Shown here in pieces: positions 20,301 to 30,640 of a stretch of 64,000 bases of DNA; within the stretch, counting starts at the first letter, position 1, and each line of letters begins with the position of its first letter. The stretch is from Drosophila persimilis (lineage: Eukaryota; Arthropoda; Insecta; Diptera; Drosophilidae), in NCBI RefSeq assembly GCF_003286085.1, contig NW_020825294.1, positions 13,414,501-13,478,500 of the forward strand, given 5' to 3'. The notes beneath the pieces are model-generated. The model had not been told where the DNA came from. It worked only from the letters and a program-made list of their open reading frames with translations, and made no database searches. Made by a program: the position numbers and the translations under genes.

Positions 20301-20640
20301 ATCGCTGTTCACAAATGTGATAGATTGTTTGTTCCAGTGGTGTGGCGGATGGTTTCGGTATGGACAAGTATAGCGACCCAAAGTTTTAAGTTTTCTACCA
20401 TTTTTTAATGAGATTTTTCACATTCAATTCTAAACTCGCAACAGTTATTAAAAACGCTTAATAGCTTAACATTTGGTGACCCCGACGTGATTGTGCAATA
20501 AATAATACATCAGTGCAATCACAAGCAATATGGCAATCAAAAGTGTAAACTAAATGCCATCTGCCAGTGTAATAAGACCACATAAGTTGTCCATGGGTAC
20601 ATGTAATTTGTGTCATAAGGCCCTCGGGTCATAATGCCAC
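20300..20640 (+). repeat. Possible LTR end with PBS-like motif and leader
   Basis: The sequence ends GCTTAATAGCTTAACA and is followed by TTTGGTGACCCCGACGTG, a string resembling the primer region of BEL/Pao-type elements. An AT-rich leader with an AATAAA-like run follows. The same 110-bp block recurs at 27886-28007, 42541-42658 and 49258-49385. The LTR left end is not clear. If it is an LTR it belongs to a family distinct from the BEL element at 24973. Confidence 0.4.
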
Positions 20641-21838
20641 TTTTATGTGAGCCATCGGGTGCTGCAGGGGGATAAACGGATGACGGGTCGGCTCGTCACA
20701 ACTGTAAACTCGAAACGGGGCACAGGCGTACAGGCACTGGTTTGCCCTGCATCCAAAGGGACTGTGCTTCACGCCATACAGGTGGTCACGAGCCAACCGG
20801 CACCCGCCGTAACTGCACACACCGGCGGAAGTGCGACTATACTCTCACCGTGAGGGAGGCTGGAAACAGGTCCTGGTACGGTCATGTCTGGCTAATTGTA
20901 GTCGGGCGGAGAGAAGAAAACTTTCAGTGAAATAACCAAGGTGAATCCAAGGTGACACTGTCATATGCCGAGGGATGTATGGCCGAGGGGGTGCTCGGTC
21001 GTTAATAAGCGGACTCTGGATACCTGCCGACCTCCAGTTTTAATAAGGCTTATCGGGGCACGCGGGCTATGCCTCGGGCGACTAACCCCTTCCCGCCTAC
21101 TCGTGGGACCAACAATGCCAAGTTCAAATAAATACACAAAAAACACCGCAAAGGAGCTCGGTACTCCTCCTAAAGTGCCGTACTCCTCTTCAAACGCATC
21201 TGGGAAACGCATCAGTGCCCAAAACGACAGGGAAGAAGACTAAGTCGATCCACCGTCTCGAGCCAGCAAGCGCGGCGAGGCGAGGACCGAAAACCCAATC
21301 GAACCAATCCACGTCGGGGGCCCAAGGGCGACCCGGTTACCGGGGTGGCTGACATTCAGAGCGATATCACGGCTGGCAGACCACTTGGGGCCGGGGACCC
21401 CTTGACAAGAGACGTGCGGCCTTCATCCTGGGCAACGACGACCTGGTGTTTCTGGCTTCTTCCCAGGGAATCGAATCGCGGCGATGGGCCACGACGGTCC
21501 AGCCCGACTACCAGCCAGCCAAAGCTGGCAAGGCCGCAGCCAAGGCCCTAAGCAAGCGGCAACGCTCGGCGGAAGACACCACCACGCAAATCCAACAGGC
21601 CAAGAGGACGAAAACCCTGAGCTACCGCTCGTTTGCCGAGGTGGCGAGATGAAAAACCCTAATTGGAATCATAGACAAGGGCTCTAAAGACGGGAAGATG
21701 CATCGGGACAAATGCCACCTCCTAGAAAACGAGCTCCAGGACCGCTTCTTCAAGGAGTTGGAGGAAAATGGAGGAAAATGGAGGACCACCACCCAAGTGT
21801 GAGGACGCCGGGGATATCCTCGGCGCCCGAACAGGGGC
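20640..21838 (+). pseudogene. LOA-clade leader and ORF1
   Basis: A GC-rich leader (20640-21110) precedes an ATG-containing frame (about 21116: MPSSNKYTKNTAKELGTPP) rich in Lys/Pro/Gln. The frame shifts twice before a DUF4780-like start (LSYRSFAEVAR at about 21620, then IGIIDKGSKDGK). The reading ends at about 21838, where minus-strand BEL sequence begins. ORF1 of LOA-type elements binds RNA. The second half of the same element resumes at 25283 with ORF2 sequence, so BEL sits in the middle. The duplicate at 42763-43957 has its own small differences. Confidence 0.6.
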
Positions 21839-22440
21839 CTCAGAACACACTGATGAGGGATTACGTAGTGTGGAGTAGAAGGAATCGTATTGTCAGTAGG
21901 AGACATATGACCTAAGGAGAGGTACTCTTCCATGAATTCCAAGTACATTTTCTTCAACTCAGGGTCACGATGCAATCGTCTTTCAAGAGACAAAAACCGC
22001 CGTTTCGCAACCTCAAAGGAGTTGCCTAAACAATTTGGATCTGATTTAAACGGGAGCCTTACTTCGAACCGACCTGATGATAGTACCTGAGTCGTCTTAC
22101 GATAGTGTTCTTCACATAGCTTGTGCTCAGGTGTGGCAATTTTCTTGGTAGATGGCATTTCTTCCAGTGACCAAAACTTTTTCAAGGTCCTATCGATGGA
22201 TACTAGCAACTCTTCACTGCAACTCAAACTGTTTGTAATTTGAGGAGCAGAACTCTTGGAAACATATTTTCCCGACACAACCCAACCAAGAAGGGTTTTC
22301 TGAAGAGTTGGAAAGTCAGGACCTTGTTTAATTTGACCAACAGCTAATAATTCAAAGAACGATTCTGCCCCAATTAACATATCTATTCTTTGTGGCTTGT
22401 AGAAATAAGGGTCTGCCAGTGGTAGGTTCTCTCGGATTCG
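21839..22440 (-). pseudogene. pol: BEL/Pao pol N-terminal fragment
   Basis: Readable from about 22380 leftward: MLIGAESFFELLAVGQIKQG, then TLLGWVVSGKY and a long linker ending TPHYVIPHQCVLRP, which sits just upstream of the RT finger motifs in BEL/Pao. Reading stops at about 21839 at a junction with LOA sequence on the opposite strand, so no RT catalytic residues are present. A stop near 22382 separates it from the protease frame. The related but different piece at 30301-30640 covers the same stretch of pol. Confidence 0.75.
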
Positions 22441-23490
22441 TCAGTCAGTCACATTCACTGACTGGTCAGGGTGATAACCTGAAATTGATTTCAGGATCCA
22501 AAAATCAAAGCAGAACTCACTACCATTTATTCGCGACTTCACCACTGTGTGTATTTTATTCTTTACTTGAGAATTAGATTCACCAATTCCAAGCAAGTTA
22601 ATACAGGACTCCTCTCTACGGATCTGTAAGCAATTAGCGAGGTCCTCGGTAATGAAATTTGTTTGAGATCCAGAGTCGAGCAGAGCTCTGGCCAGAATGT
22701 GTTCACCACTCTTAGTTCGGACGCTTACGATCGACGTAGCCTGAATTACCCTGTCCAACGCATGCAAAACATGTGACGTGGAAGGTTGATTCTGATTTGA
22801 TGGAGGAGAAGGACTCTCTTGGGGTGGTGGTAACGCGAGACTATTAGCCGACACTGTGTATCGATGCAATAATGTATGATGTGAGCGGCTGCACACTCGA
22901 CATTTATTGGCTTTGCATTTTACAACAGCGTGGCCTTTTCGCAGACAATTAATGCATAGGGATGCCGACTTAGCAAACTCAAACCTTTGCATCACCGAGA
23001 GACGCGAAAATGAAGGGCAATTTGACACTACATGGTCTCCTGAATTGCAGTAGCTACAAGTTTGCTGAGTTCTACTGTTGGTGGAAGTGGAAGAACAAGC
23101 AAATGAACTGCGATTATGTTGCTTGCTTGGCATGACTTTGTCTTGCCTTGGCTTGGTCGATTCTTCAGCAGACAGATGCTGGCATCGACGATTCAAGACT
23201 TTCTCAAAGTCGGACCAAAGCGGCAACTTCTCATAAGTAAGCTGTTCATCCCACTTTTGTTTCGTCACTGGGTCGACTCTGTTTAAAACGAGATGAATGA
23301 GCATTGCATTCGAAATTTTTGTACCATCTCCGATCGACAGTAACGATCCGTAAATCGACGAAACAGTATCGATTAGAGTTCTTAGAGATGATGCAGATTG
23401 ATGCGACATTCTCGGCAGATTGAACAATGTGGAAATATTATTCGTGAAAATCAAATAATCGTTGTCATATACTCGTTTTAGGCCAGCCAT
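22441..23490 (-). pseudogene. gag-pol: BEL/Pao Gag C-terminal half with zinc knuckles and protease
   Basis: The first 120 residues (LKRVYDNDYLIFTNNIS onward) are the conserved BEL/Pao Gag core. Next come CSYCNSGDHVVSNCPSF, CINCLRKGHAVVKC and CRVCSRSHHTLLH, three knuckle-type motifs for RNA binding. Then a Pro/Ser linker and the aspartic protease with ARALLDSGSQTNFITEDLA follow. The protease domain is cut after about 75 residues. In the intact family this forms one long Gag-Pol frame. Here it is separated from the N-terminal Gag by a short frame break at 23491-23497. Confidence 0.85.
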
Positions 23491-23497
23491 GGCCTTT

Positions 23498-24015
23498 TCA
23501 TAATTTGCCTCGGCCTATTGTTCCTAATGCTTCATCAGAGAGGCACGAAATCAAATGATTAAATTTTTCGATCACCGGTATGCTGTTGTCGCTATGGACT
23601 AGTCTCTCAAAAAGGCTAATGAAATTTTTGAAGTGTTTCGAGTGTTTACCACTAAATTTGGGTAATGCCAATTTCGGAAGTCTAGCATGAGTTGGGGCTG
23701 AAGAAGACACTGGCTTCGTGTCTCTTGCTGCATCAAAGGCGGCGATAAGCGACATTATCTTTCCTTTGGTGACAATTGTCAGCTCTTCCAACTCGGCTGC
23801 ATATGCATCATCACCTGTTATGTCCTCGATTTGCTCCTGCAAATGGTAAGCCTTTTCAATTGAAGCATTCAAACAATCGAATCTACATTGTAATTCCGGT
23901 AATTGCAAAGGAATCGACCCTTGATCTAATCGATCCTCTAAGCGGCGAATGCTTTTTACTCGACTTTTGAGCTTAATCTTTAAGTCTTCAAGAGTGGACT
24001 TACTTTTTTCTGCCA
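23498..24015 (-). pseudogene. gag: BEL/Pao Gag N-terminal half
   Basis: The ATG at 24015 gives MAEKSKSTLEDLKIKLKSRV, a coiled-coil-like N-terminus. It is followed by LPKLALPKFSGKHSKHFKNF, the DUF1759 Gag signature, and FNHLISCLSDEALGTIG. An upstream in-frame extension to 24052 lacks an ATG and is probably leader. The frame is lost at 23498 within the conserved core and resumes in 22441-23490. The same break occurs in the duplicate (45611/45619), so it predates the duplication. Confidence 0.85.
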
Positions 24016-24179
24016 TAATATTTGTGTATGAAGATTTTACGCAACTAACCACTATTATTTCTATTTATTTTTTTATTATTATTATTATTTTTTTTTTTAA
24101 ATGTTTGAACGAGAACGATAATCGAAAACGAATTTTAATGGAATGTCGAGGCACGAGGTATCAAGGGAAAGAGTAGTTG

Positions 24180-24288
24180 CAAGTGACGGCTAAAACAATA
24201 TACCCCTTAGATACAGGGTAGCGTGTCACTTGGCAAGTAACAGCCGAAAAGAATATACCCGTTAGATACAGGGTAGCGCGTCACTTGG
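24180..24288 (-). repeat. Two 54-55-bp tandem units in the BEL leader
   Basis: Units 24180-24233 and 24234-24288 share most bases. Each begins CAAGTGAC (second unit CAAGTAAC) and ends GTCACTTGG, so each has inverted ends and could fold into a hairpin. They lie between the primer site and gag. The duplicate units are at 46302-46410. They may be packaging or translation structures; function unknown. Confidence 0.75.
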
Positions 24289-24954
24289 CGCACCGTTAAG
24301 CTCAAGAGCGGCAACGAAAATTCTCCCAACAAATACAACGCAAGCAGCAGTGGAGAAGCGAAAACGAAATAATGCACCGGTGCTGCTGCTTGTATGTATG
24401 TGTGGATATTTTCTATACGCCGTGGCTTGGGTGAACGAACGAACAAACTTTCTTGTGAGGTTCTAACGACGAGAAAGGTAGAACAAAATAAAGGGGGGAG
24501 GGCGACAGTGATTGCAGTAAACGATAGATGTATGTACATATAACTGTTGCGTCCAAATAGCGGTTCACATATGTCTGTATGTGTCGATATGTATGTATTT
24601 ATGTGTGTTTAGTTATATTTATATATAAATAATAATCATAAACATAATAAAATGCATGCAATCAAGCTCTACTATATGTATATCATACGTCTGTGTCTAG
24701 AATTGAAGGCGATGTTCCTCGTTTGGATCTTTAAATCCAACTGCTACTTTCCTGGCTTTATCGCAGGGCATCCCTCGGCGGTAGCAGAAATTTGCACAAA
24801 AATAATTGTTGGCGCGACCGACGCGATGATATTATACAAATTGATTGCCGATTGACACACACACACGACGCGGGCAACGAATATGTTTGCATATGTATAC
24901 TGCAATTTCTTGTGTCACTGTCACTTATTGTTGTTGCCTATAATTAACTTTACA

Positions 24955-25282
24955 GTCCACCCGGGGGCGCCATGAAAAATTAGAAGAGTTTTTCTAATGA
25001 ATTACCGAAAACTTTGGGTGGCTGTAATTTAAATTATTTATTCGGCGGGGCGAAAAATTGATACGCTCGATCTAGTTCAAGGTTGGCGAACAACTATATT
25101 TTCTTCACAATTCAAATCTCTTACTCTAGCTAACCTACGGTGGCAAAGCGGGGCGAGTTCGCCAAGAGCGAGAGAGCGAGCTTTTATTGCGCTCCCGCTT
25201 TGCCCTAGCCTAACTTACACTAGACTTCATAATTTAAATCAATAACTAATAATCGCCGCCATGTATAGAAGGTCACGCAACA
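24955..25282 (-). repeat. BEL/Pao 5' LTR and primer site
   Basis: The LTR, 24973-25282 (310 bp), starts TGTTGCGTGACC and ends TTTTTCA on the minus strand. TGGCGCCCCCGGGTGGACTG, the likely primer-binding site, follows at once (24972 leftward). The right boundary meets LOA endonuclease leader sequence. The duplicate LTR is 47095-47404, the same length. AATAAA lies within (minus strand, about 25040). No second LTR is present, so the target duplication cannot be tested. Confidence 0.75.
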
Positions 25283-26099
25283 CAGGGTCTCTGGTCTGAG
25301 GACTCCTGACTATAAGCTATACGTAGCTAACACCGCAGGTAAAACTCGCACCAGCATCCTGGCAAAAAGAGATTTGCACTTATTTTTGCTCCCAAATTTC
25401 AGCAATGAAGACCAAACAGCAGTGAGCCTCGAAGGACAGCGGTGCTCACTGAGAATCTGCTCCACGTACATGGGTCACGATCAACCAAACCCCCCTCCAC
25501 AGGCGCTCCGGGCGCTAATCGCAGACTGCGAGGCCAAGGACACCGGCCTAATCGTAGGGTGCGACGCCAATGCACACCATTGCCAGTGTGGAAGCACTGA
25601 CACTAGCGAAAGGGGTGAGTACGTTTTCAACTATTTACTGACCACCCAGATGGTCCTTTTAAATAGGGGGAGTGATCCCACCTTCATTATTAAACCCCAC
25701 AAGGAGGTGCTGGACCTAACATTTGCCTCTCATGAGATACATGGGAACATCGTATTCTGGAGGGTCCTGGAGAAGCCTCCTTCTCGGACCACAGGTACGT
25801 GGAAACAGCAATGAGTCGCTAAATCTTCTCCTTAACACCCACTTTCCCGGCTGCGTTGAAAACAGACCACACTACATCGCGGCTCCTTCCGTTGCCTTAA
25901 GTGATATCATGAACCTGCTAAGCCAGGAGAACATTTCCTGGGCAATCAAAAGCTTCAAACGATACAAGCCTGCTGGGCCAGATGGCATCATCCCTGCCCA
26001 ACTGATTCACGCTGGACAATAAGCCACTAATTGGCTCAAAAGGATATACAAAGGAATCTTCTCCCATGGATATGTATATCCCGGAAACCTAGCCTTATA
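25283..26099 (+). pseudogene. LOA-clade ORF2: endonuclease and start of RT
   Basis: Frame 25374-25814 carries the endonuclease core (RICSTYMGHDQPNPPP, LIVGCDANAHHCQCGSTD, EVLDLTFAS and a SRTTG stretch where SDH is expected after a frame break). A second frame (25723-26022) holds the RT finger motif KRYKPAGPDGIIPAQLIHAG. Between them the linker is shortened by deletion. The RT ends abruptly at 26099, and its catalytic core is absent from both duplicates. The protein would nick DNA and prime copying. This copy cannot. Confidence 0.7.
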
Positions 26100-26791
26100 G
26101 CCTTTTTGATCATAAGATGTGTTTTAACACCCATCTAGCTGCAACTGTAAATAAAGCTAAGGGTGTTTTAGCGTTCATCAAGCGCTGGTCCAAGGAGTTT
26201 GACGACCCGTACGTTACGAAACAACTGTACATCTCGTTAGTACGTCCTATATTGGAGTATTGTTCTTATGTGTGGAGCCCGCAATATAAAGTTCAGCAGG
26301 CTGTTATTGAATCCGTGCAAAAGCAATTTTTAATTTTTGCCCTTCGGAACTTTAACTGGGACTCAGGTAGAATCTTGCCACCCTACCGGTCTAGGCTAAA
26401 TCTTATTGACCTGCCGTCGTTGCACCATCGCAGAATATGCAATGGCGTAATGTTCGTGCACAAGCTCCTTCTCGGGACTGTTGACTCCCAAACTCTCTTG
26501 GGTCAGATTGACTTGGCCGTTCCATCTAGACCTGCCCGTACTTTTAGGCCTATCCGTCTACCCATATGTAGGTTAATTATGCTGATCATGAACCTTTTAG
26601 GGTTTTATGCCATAATTATAGCTCCCTCTGTCAAACCCTATCCCCTGAACTGTCTCTTAAACTAATTGCATGCAATATTTATAATCATTTAAATTTAGCT
26701 AACTTTTAACTTATCTTTTTCCGCCTTTAGTAACTAAGTACCATTATTAACAGATAATTGTTTATTTAATAAATAAATAAATAAATAAATA
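26100..26791 (+). mobile_element. 692-bp 3' end of a CR1-type element with (TAAA)n tail
   Basis: A clean insertion in unit 1 only. The duplicate is continuous at 48219-48222. It encodes the C-terminal 182 residues of a CR1-type ORF2 (KRWSKEFDDPYVTKQLYIS, VRPILEYCSYVW), related to but distinct from the window's main CR1 family. It ends in five to six TAAA repeats (26768-26791). It is 5' truncated, as target-primed insertions often are. At most a 3-bp (ATA) target duplication is compatible with the flanks. Confidence 0.85.
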
Positions 26792-27740
26792 CCTAAGTTG
26801 TCTTCATTTCGATCACATCGATCATAGAAGCGTCAGTTAACTGTATGGAATACACCCTAGTAGGGAGGACTGGGAGATGGGCGAAACAGAACCTGTAAAT
26901 GCGGTTCACTTCTACACTGATGGCTCACAGTGAGAAGCCCGCGTGGGAGGCGGAGTCTACTGTAGCGAGCTGAACATCAGTTATTGCTTCAGGCTCCTGG
27001 ATCACTGTAATGTGTTCCAAGCGGAGGTTGTGGCCATCAAGGAGGCAATTTCTATCGTCTCCAAACTACTTCTAGACACGCACTTAGTGTGCGTCTTCTC
27101 GGACAGCCAAGCAGCTATTAAAGCCCTAGGCTCAATATCGTCGAACTCAGCGACTGTAAATGACTGCAGCAGATCTCTGCACGAGATCGCAGAGCAGTTA
27201 GATCTCTTCCTTATATGGGTCCCCACCCACAGAGACATCAAGGGGAACGACGAGCTAGCCAGGCTGGGTACTACGACTCCTCTCTTATCAGAGAGGGAGT
27301 AAGTAGCGATGCCCTTGGCTACGTGCGGGGTCATAACGCACGAATTGTTCCAGCAAAATGCCAATAGGAGATGGCAGACAACCGTTTTCTGTAAAGTCTC
27401 AAGATTGATATGGCCATATCGATCGAAGAAGCGCTAAGCAGAGCTGTATAGACTCAGCAGAGCACAGTGCTCTGCAGTAACTCGAGCCATTACGGGACAC
27501 CAGCAGATCGGCAATCATGCCACTAAACTGTCAATCCCTCATAACGACTTCTGCAGGAGTTGTAGCGACGAGGAAGAGGAGGAATCGGTCCCCCACTTCT
27601 TCTGCCACTGCCCACCCCTTGGAAATCGTCGTCTTCGTATTCTCGGGGCCGCTTTCTTCACGGAAATTTCGGACTTGTCCGAAATCAAACTAGGGACCTT
27701 GTCCAAATTCATCCAAGCCTCCAGATGGGACTGCCCTTAA
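26792..27740 (+). pseudogene. LOA-clade RNase H and C-terminal zinc motif
   Basis: AVHFYTDGSQ near 26905 gives the first catalytic Asp. VFQAEVVAIKEAI gives the Glu, VFSDSQAAIKAL the second Asp, and WVPTHRDIKGNDELA the last motif, all RNase H landmarks. One stop interrupts the segment after the first motif. Downstream, in another frame, a CRSCSDEEEEESVPHFFCHC motif (27556-27615) resembles the Cys/His end of LOA-type ORF2. The presence of RNase H argues for LOA rather than R1. The duplicate copy has lost 149 bases from this domain near 48551. Confidence 0.75.
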
Positions 27741-28007
27741 GTTTGTTTGTTCTCCACGGTTTAAGGCATTGAGAAGGGGCACACGCCCATGTGGTATCAC
27801 AACGGTCCTTTTATAGGTCCAAGTGAGCTTGGGAAGGTTGTCATATACTAATAAATTGTGAATTATGTACAAACTCTCGACACTCATTAAATTCAAAACT
27901 CGCAAAAGTTATTAAAAACGCTTAATAGCTTAACATTTGATGAACCCGACGTGATTGTGCAATAAATAATACATCAGTGTAATAACAAGCAATATGGCAA
28001 TCATCAC
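27741..28007 (+). repeat. LOA 3' region and LTR-like block preceding CR1
   Basis: 27741-27838 is probably LOA 3' UTR. From about 27839 (TGTCATATAC) a block with AATAAA ends GCTTAATAGCTTAACA, followed by a PBS-like TTTGATGAACCCGACGTG and a leader ending GGCAATCA. This matches 20427-20537 in the same unit, so the LOA/BEL nest is bracketed by direct repeats. CR1 sequence begins at 28008. Matching leader sequence resumes after the CR1 cluster at 54615, suggesting CR1 inserted into this block. Confidence 0.45.
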
Positions 28008-28469
28008 CGTTCGTCCTCTTTCGTAGATCAGACGCGTTTTTGTTTTGCACTCCGCATATTTTCCTTTTGTTTTACATAAACAACTGGTGTTTTCCTAAAT
28101 AAACAGTAAATACCTTCCTAATCCACCTACTATCTGGAGACCTATTCTATTCCGCGATGCCTTTTGATTTGTGTTTAATTATTATTTATTGAACTTAAAA
28201 TTGTTCGGCGTCGGGTTGTTGTGTTTGTGTTGTTGACGTGAGTAAATTACATTGCATTACAACTCTCGTCTCTCGTCTTGTAGCTTTTGTTGTTTTAGCA
28301 CTCTCTCGCTATCACCTCAACTTCAATAACTGTTCTTTCTCTTTCTCTTTAAACTTTCTGAGCAATAGCGCTCTCTACTCAGTACCGCTCGCTATAACCG
28401 CTCTCCACTCTGCTCTCATTTTTTACCAATTCCACTTTGAGCGTTGTGTGGCACATTGGACTGATACCA

Positions 28470-29347
28470 ATGCTATAGCCAAACGTAATGGGTTGTATTA
28501 CAGTTGCGAGGCTTGCCGTGCGGTGAAGAATGACATGGTGGCTTTTATGAGGCAGACGCGAAAGGGCTTTAGGGAGCTGACCGTTGGCTTTAAAAAGCAA
28601 CACGATCGGCTCCTAGCCATGGAATCTCATTTTTGGCAGTCTGCAACTGCTGAATGAGTCTCCGAGACGTAAAAAGGTCACTCCGCGGGATCTACAAGTG
28701 CCAACCGTCACTCAGCCGTGCGCCGCCGAAAAACTGACTCCGACCCCTCCAAGTGTGCAGCAGTTGATCTCGTTTGCCACTCCAAGGGCAACGACAGCTG
28801 CTGGCGATGCAGATTTGTTAGCCGCATTCATCGCATCGGAGAATGTGCAGCCAAGTACGTTTGCAGCGTCCGTGTCCGTGGTGTCCGCACGTTCGCTAGT
28901 TGTCCCGTCTATCCCGATCCCACCAGTAAATAGACGTTCCGGACCTCCGGATATTGCCACCACAGGTACTAGACCTGTGGTGACTAAACCACTGGTGGGA
29001 GTCCCACCAAAACGACAAGTTTTTGTTTCACGGCCCCTGAGCTCACATCTAATGATGTAATTGCTTTTATTCAAAGCAAAATAAAATCCGTGGGTTTAAA
29101 GGTGGAGAAATTTAACTTCTCTTATGCCAGGGAGATAGCCTCGTTTAAGGTAAGCATCTCCCCAACTCAATTTGACACCATTTCCTCCGCCAAATTTTGG
29201 CAGGAGCATTTTGTGGTGAAGGAGTTTAAGGCTAAGAAGAAGAATAGGTCCCCCATATCCCTTACAAATCTTTCCAGTGTGCCACCCTCAACCTCAACTT
29301 CCTCTTCCTCAACTTCCCGTCTTGCTTCCACCTTTCCAAAAAACTAA
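28470..29347 (+). pseudogene. CR1 ORF1 lacking its PHD-like finger
   Basis: The leader runs into AIAKRNGLYYSCEACRAVKN, residues 48 onward of the intact ORF1, so only the last finger cysteines remain. A frame break near 28655 and another near 29040 split the linker and the C-terminal domain (KVEKFNFSYAREIASFKVSI). The last codons keep AAA AAC TAA with the -1 heptamer at about 29338-29344. Without the finger the protein probably lacks its normal N-terminal function. Confidence 0.75.
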
Positions 29348-29359
29348 CTTCTCTTTTAG

Positions 29360-30300
29360 TAACGTATCAAAATGTTAGAGGCTTACGTAGTAAGCTCAGC
29401 ATTCTTTTCCGGGATAGTGTTGCATTTGCTTCCCACGTTATTGTGTTTACTGAAACCTGGTTAAAGCCGGACATTCTTAGTTCCGAGGTTTTGGCAGGTC
29501 GGTACACAACTTTTAGAAAGGACCGTTCGTCTCGACGTGCAGGAGGGGTTCTAATTGCAGTGGACTCTTACTTCACGTCAGAACACTTCACAGTCCAAGT
29601 TCAACAGGAACTGGAATTCCTGTGTGTAAAACTGATTCTTCCCGCTTTCGCTATATTCATTACTTGCTCGTATATTCCACCTTCTTCGGATATCTCTATT
29701 TATGAGCAGCATTTGTCCGCTTTAACCGCTGTTTCTTCCTCGCTATCTGATGAAGATCGTATGATAGTTCTTGGTGACTTCAACTTGCCAGGAACTGTTT
29801 GGTCTGAACTGTTTCGGTAAACGAGTCTAGTAACCTAGTGCCCATGTCACGACATGATTTTGTTGATTGGTTGCTTGACCTGTCCCTGTCTCAAGTCAAC
29901 CATGTGAAAAATTCCTTGGGTCGATTTGTTGATCTATTCTTTGTATCGGATCCGACCATAGTGTACCATAGTGTAGTGTACCATAGTACCATCCTACTTT
30001 CGAGGTGTCGCTAGATATATTACCATCGGTGGAGTAGACTACCTGAACGTGTCCGCTGCTTTCGTAAAGACGAGTTTGCGAAGCTTAATAACCTCATTAG
30101 GGATTTTGATTGTACTTGTACTTGTGCACTGATGTCATAAAAGGCACAAACAATTTTTACAATGCTCTTGGCACATTTTTTGATTCTTGTGTCCCGCTTT
30201 CTTGTCCGATTAGATCTGGAAAAACCCCTTGGCTTACCAAAGAGTTATCCAGTCTAAAAAACTTAAAATCAAGACTTTTTAAAAAATTTCAAGAAGTGGG
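29360..30300 (+). pseudogene. CR1 ORF2 endonuclease and linker, broken
   Basis: VTYQNVRGLRSKLS opens in the -1 frame of ORF1. The frame is readable to LGDFNLPGTVWSELFR at 29820, where a short insertion causes a stop. The later part, DPTIVYHSVVYHST, contains a small tandem duplication (GTACCATAGT repeats, 29964-29990). Frame 30110-30300 carries the PIRSGKTPWLTKELSSLKN linker. No catalytic change is seen in the part that is readable. Confidence 0.7.
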
Positions 30301-30640
30301 CAATTCTTCCAGTGACCAAAACTTTTGTAATGTATTGTCGATGTGGATCACTGACTCTTCTCGACAACTCAAACAATTCCTAGCTTCTTGGGTGGCAGTC
30401 ACCTTTGGAGTGTATCTGCCCGACACAATCCAGCCGAGAAGCGTTTTCTGCAGAGTTGGATAGTCAGGACCTTGCCGAATCTGACCAACAGATAGAAGTT
30501 CGAAAAATGTTTCTGCACCTATCAACATATCTATCTTCTGTGGCTTGAAGAAATATGGGTCTGCAAGTGGTAAGTTCTTTGGGATTTTCCAGTCACTCAC
30601 GTTAAGTGTCTGATCAGGGTGATACCCCGAAATGGGGTCA
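30301..30640 (-). mobile_element. BEL/Pao pol fragment filling a CR1 gap
   Basis: On the minus strand this encodes MLIGAETFFELLSVGQIRQG and TLLGWIVSGRYTPK, the same stretch of BEL/Pao pol as 22240-22440 but clearly diverged, so it comes from another BEL family. It replaces 36 CR1 bases that are present at 51591-51630 in unit 2. It has no LTR, tail or target duplication, so it looks like a repair patch rather than a transposition. Confidence 0.75.

Larger units (their letters stand above)
21839..25282 (-). mobile_element. BEL/Pao LTR retroelement, 3' truncated, inside LOA element
   Basis: On the minus strand: 5' LTR (25282-24973), primer site, a leader with a tandem repeat, Gag (two pieces), protease, and the first 165 residues of pol. 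It is then cut at about 21839 against LOA ORF1 sequence. The rest of pol and the 3' LTR are missing. DUF1759-type Gag, three clustered CCHC-like motifs and a LLDSGSQTNFI protease are typical of BEL/Pao. The near-identical duplicate at 43958-47404 shares the same truncation and the same Gag frame break, so damage came before duplication. Confidence 0.85.

Noticed and set aside
20629..20930. Short Cys-containing frames in the LOA leader
   Set aside because: GC-rich leader sequence with overlapping frames on both strands. The duplicate has different frame lengths, so there is no coding constraint.
24207..24539. 110-codon minus-strand frame in the BEL leader, repeated at 46329
   Set aside because: Identical in both copies only because of the recent duplication. 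It covers the tandem units and leader and has no BEL protein motif.
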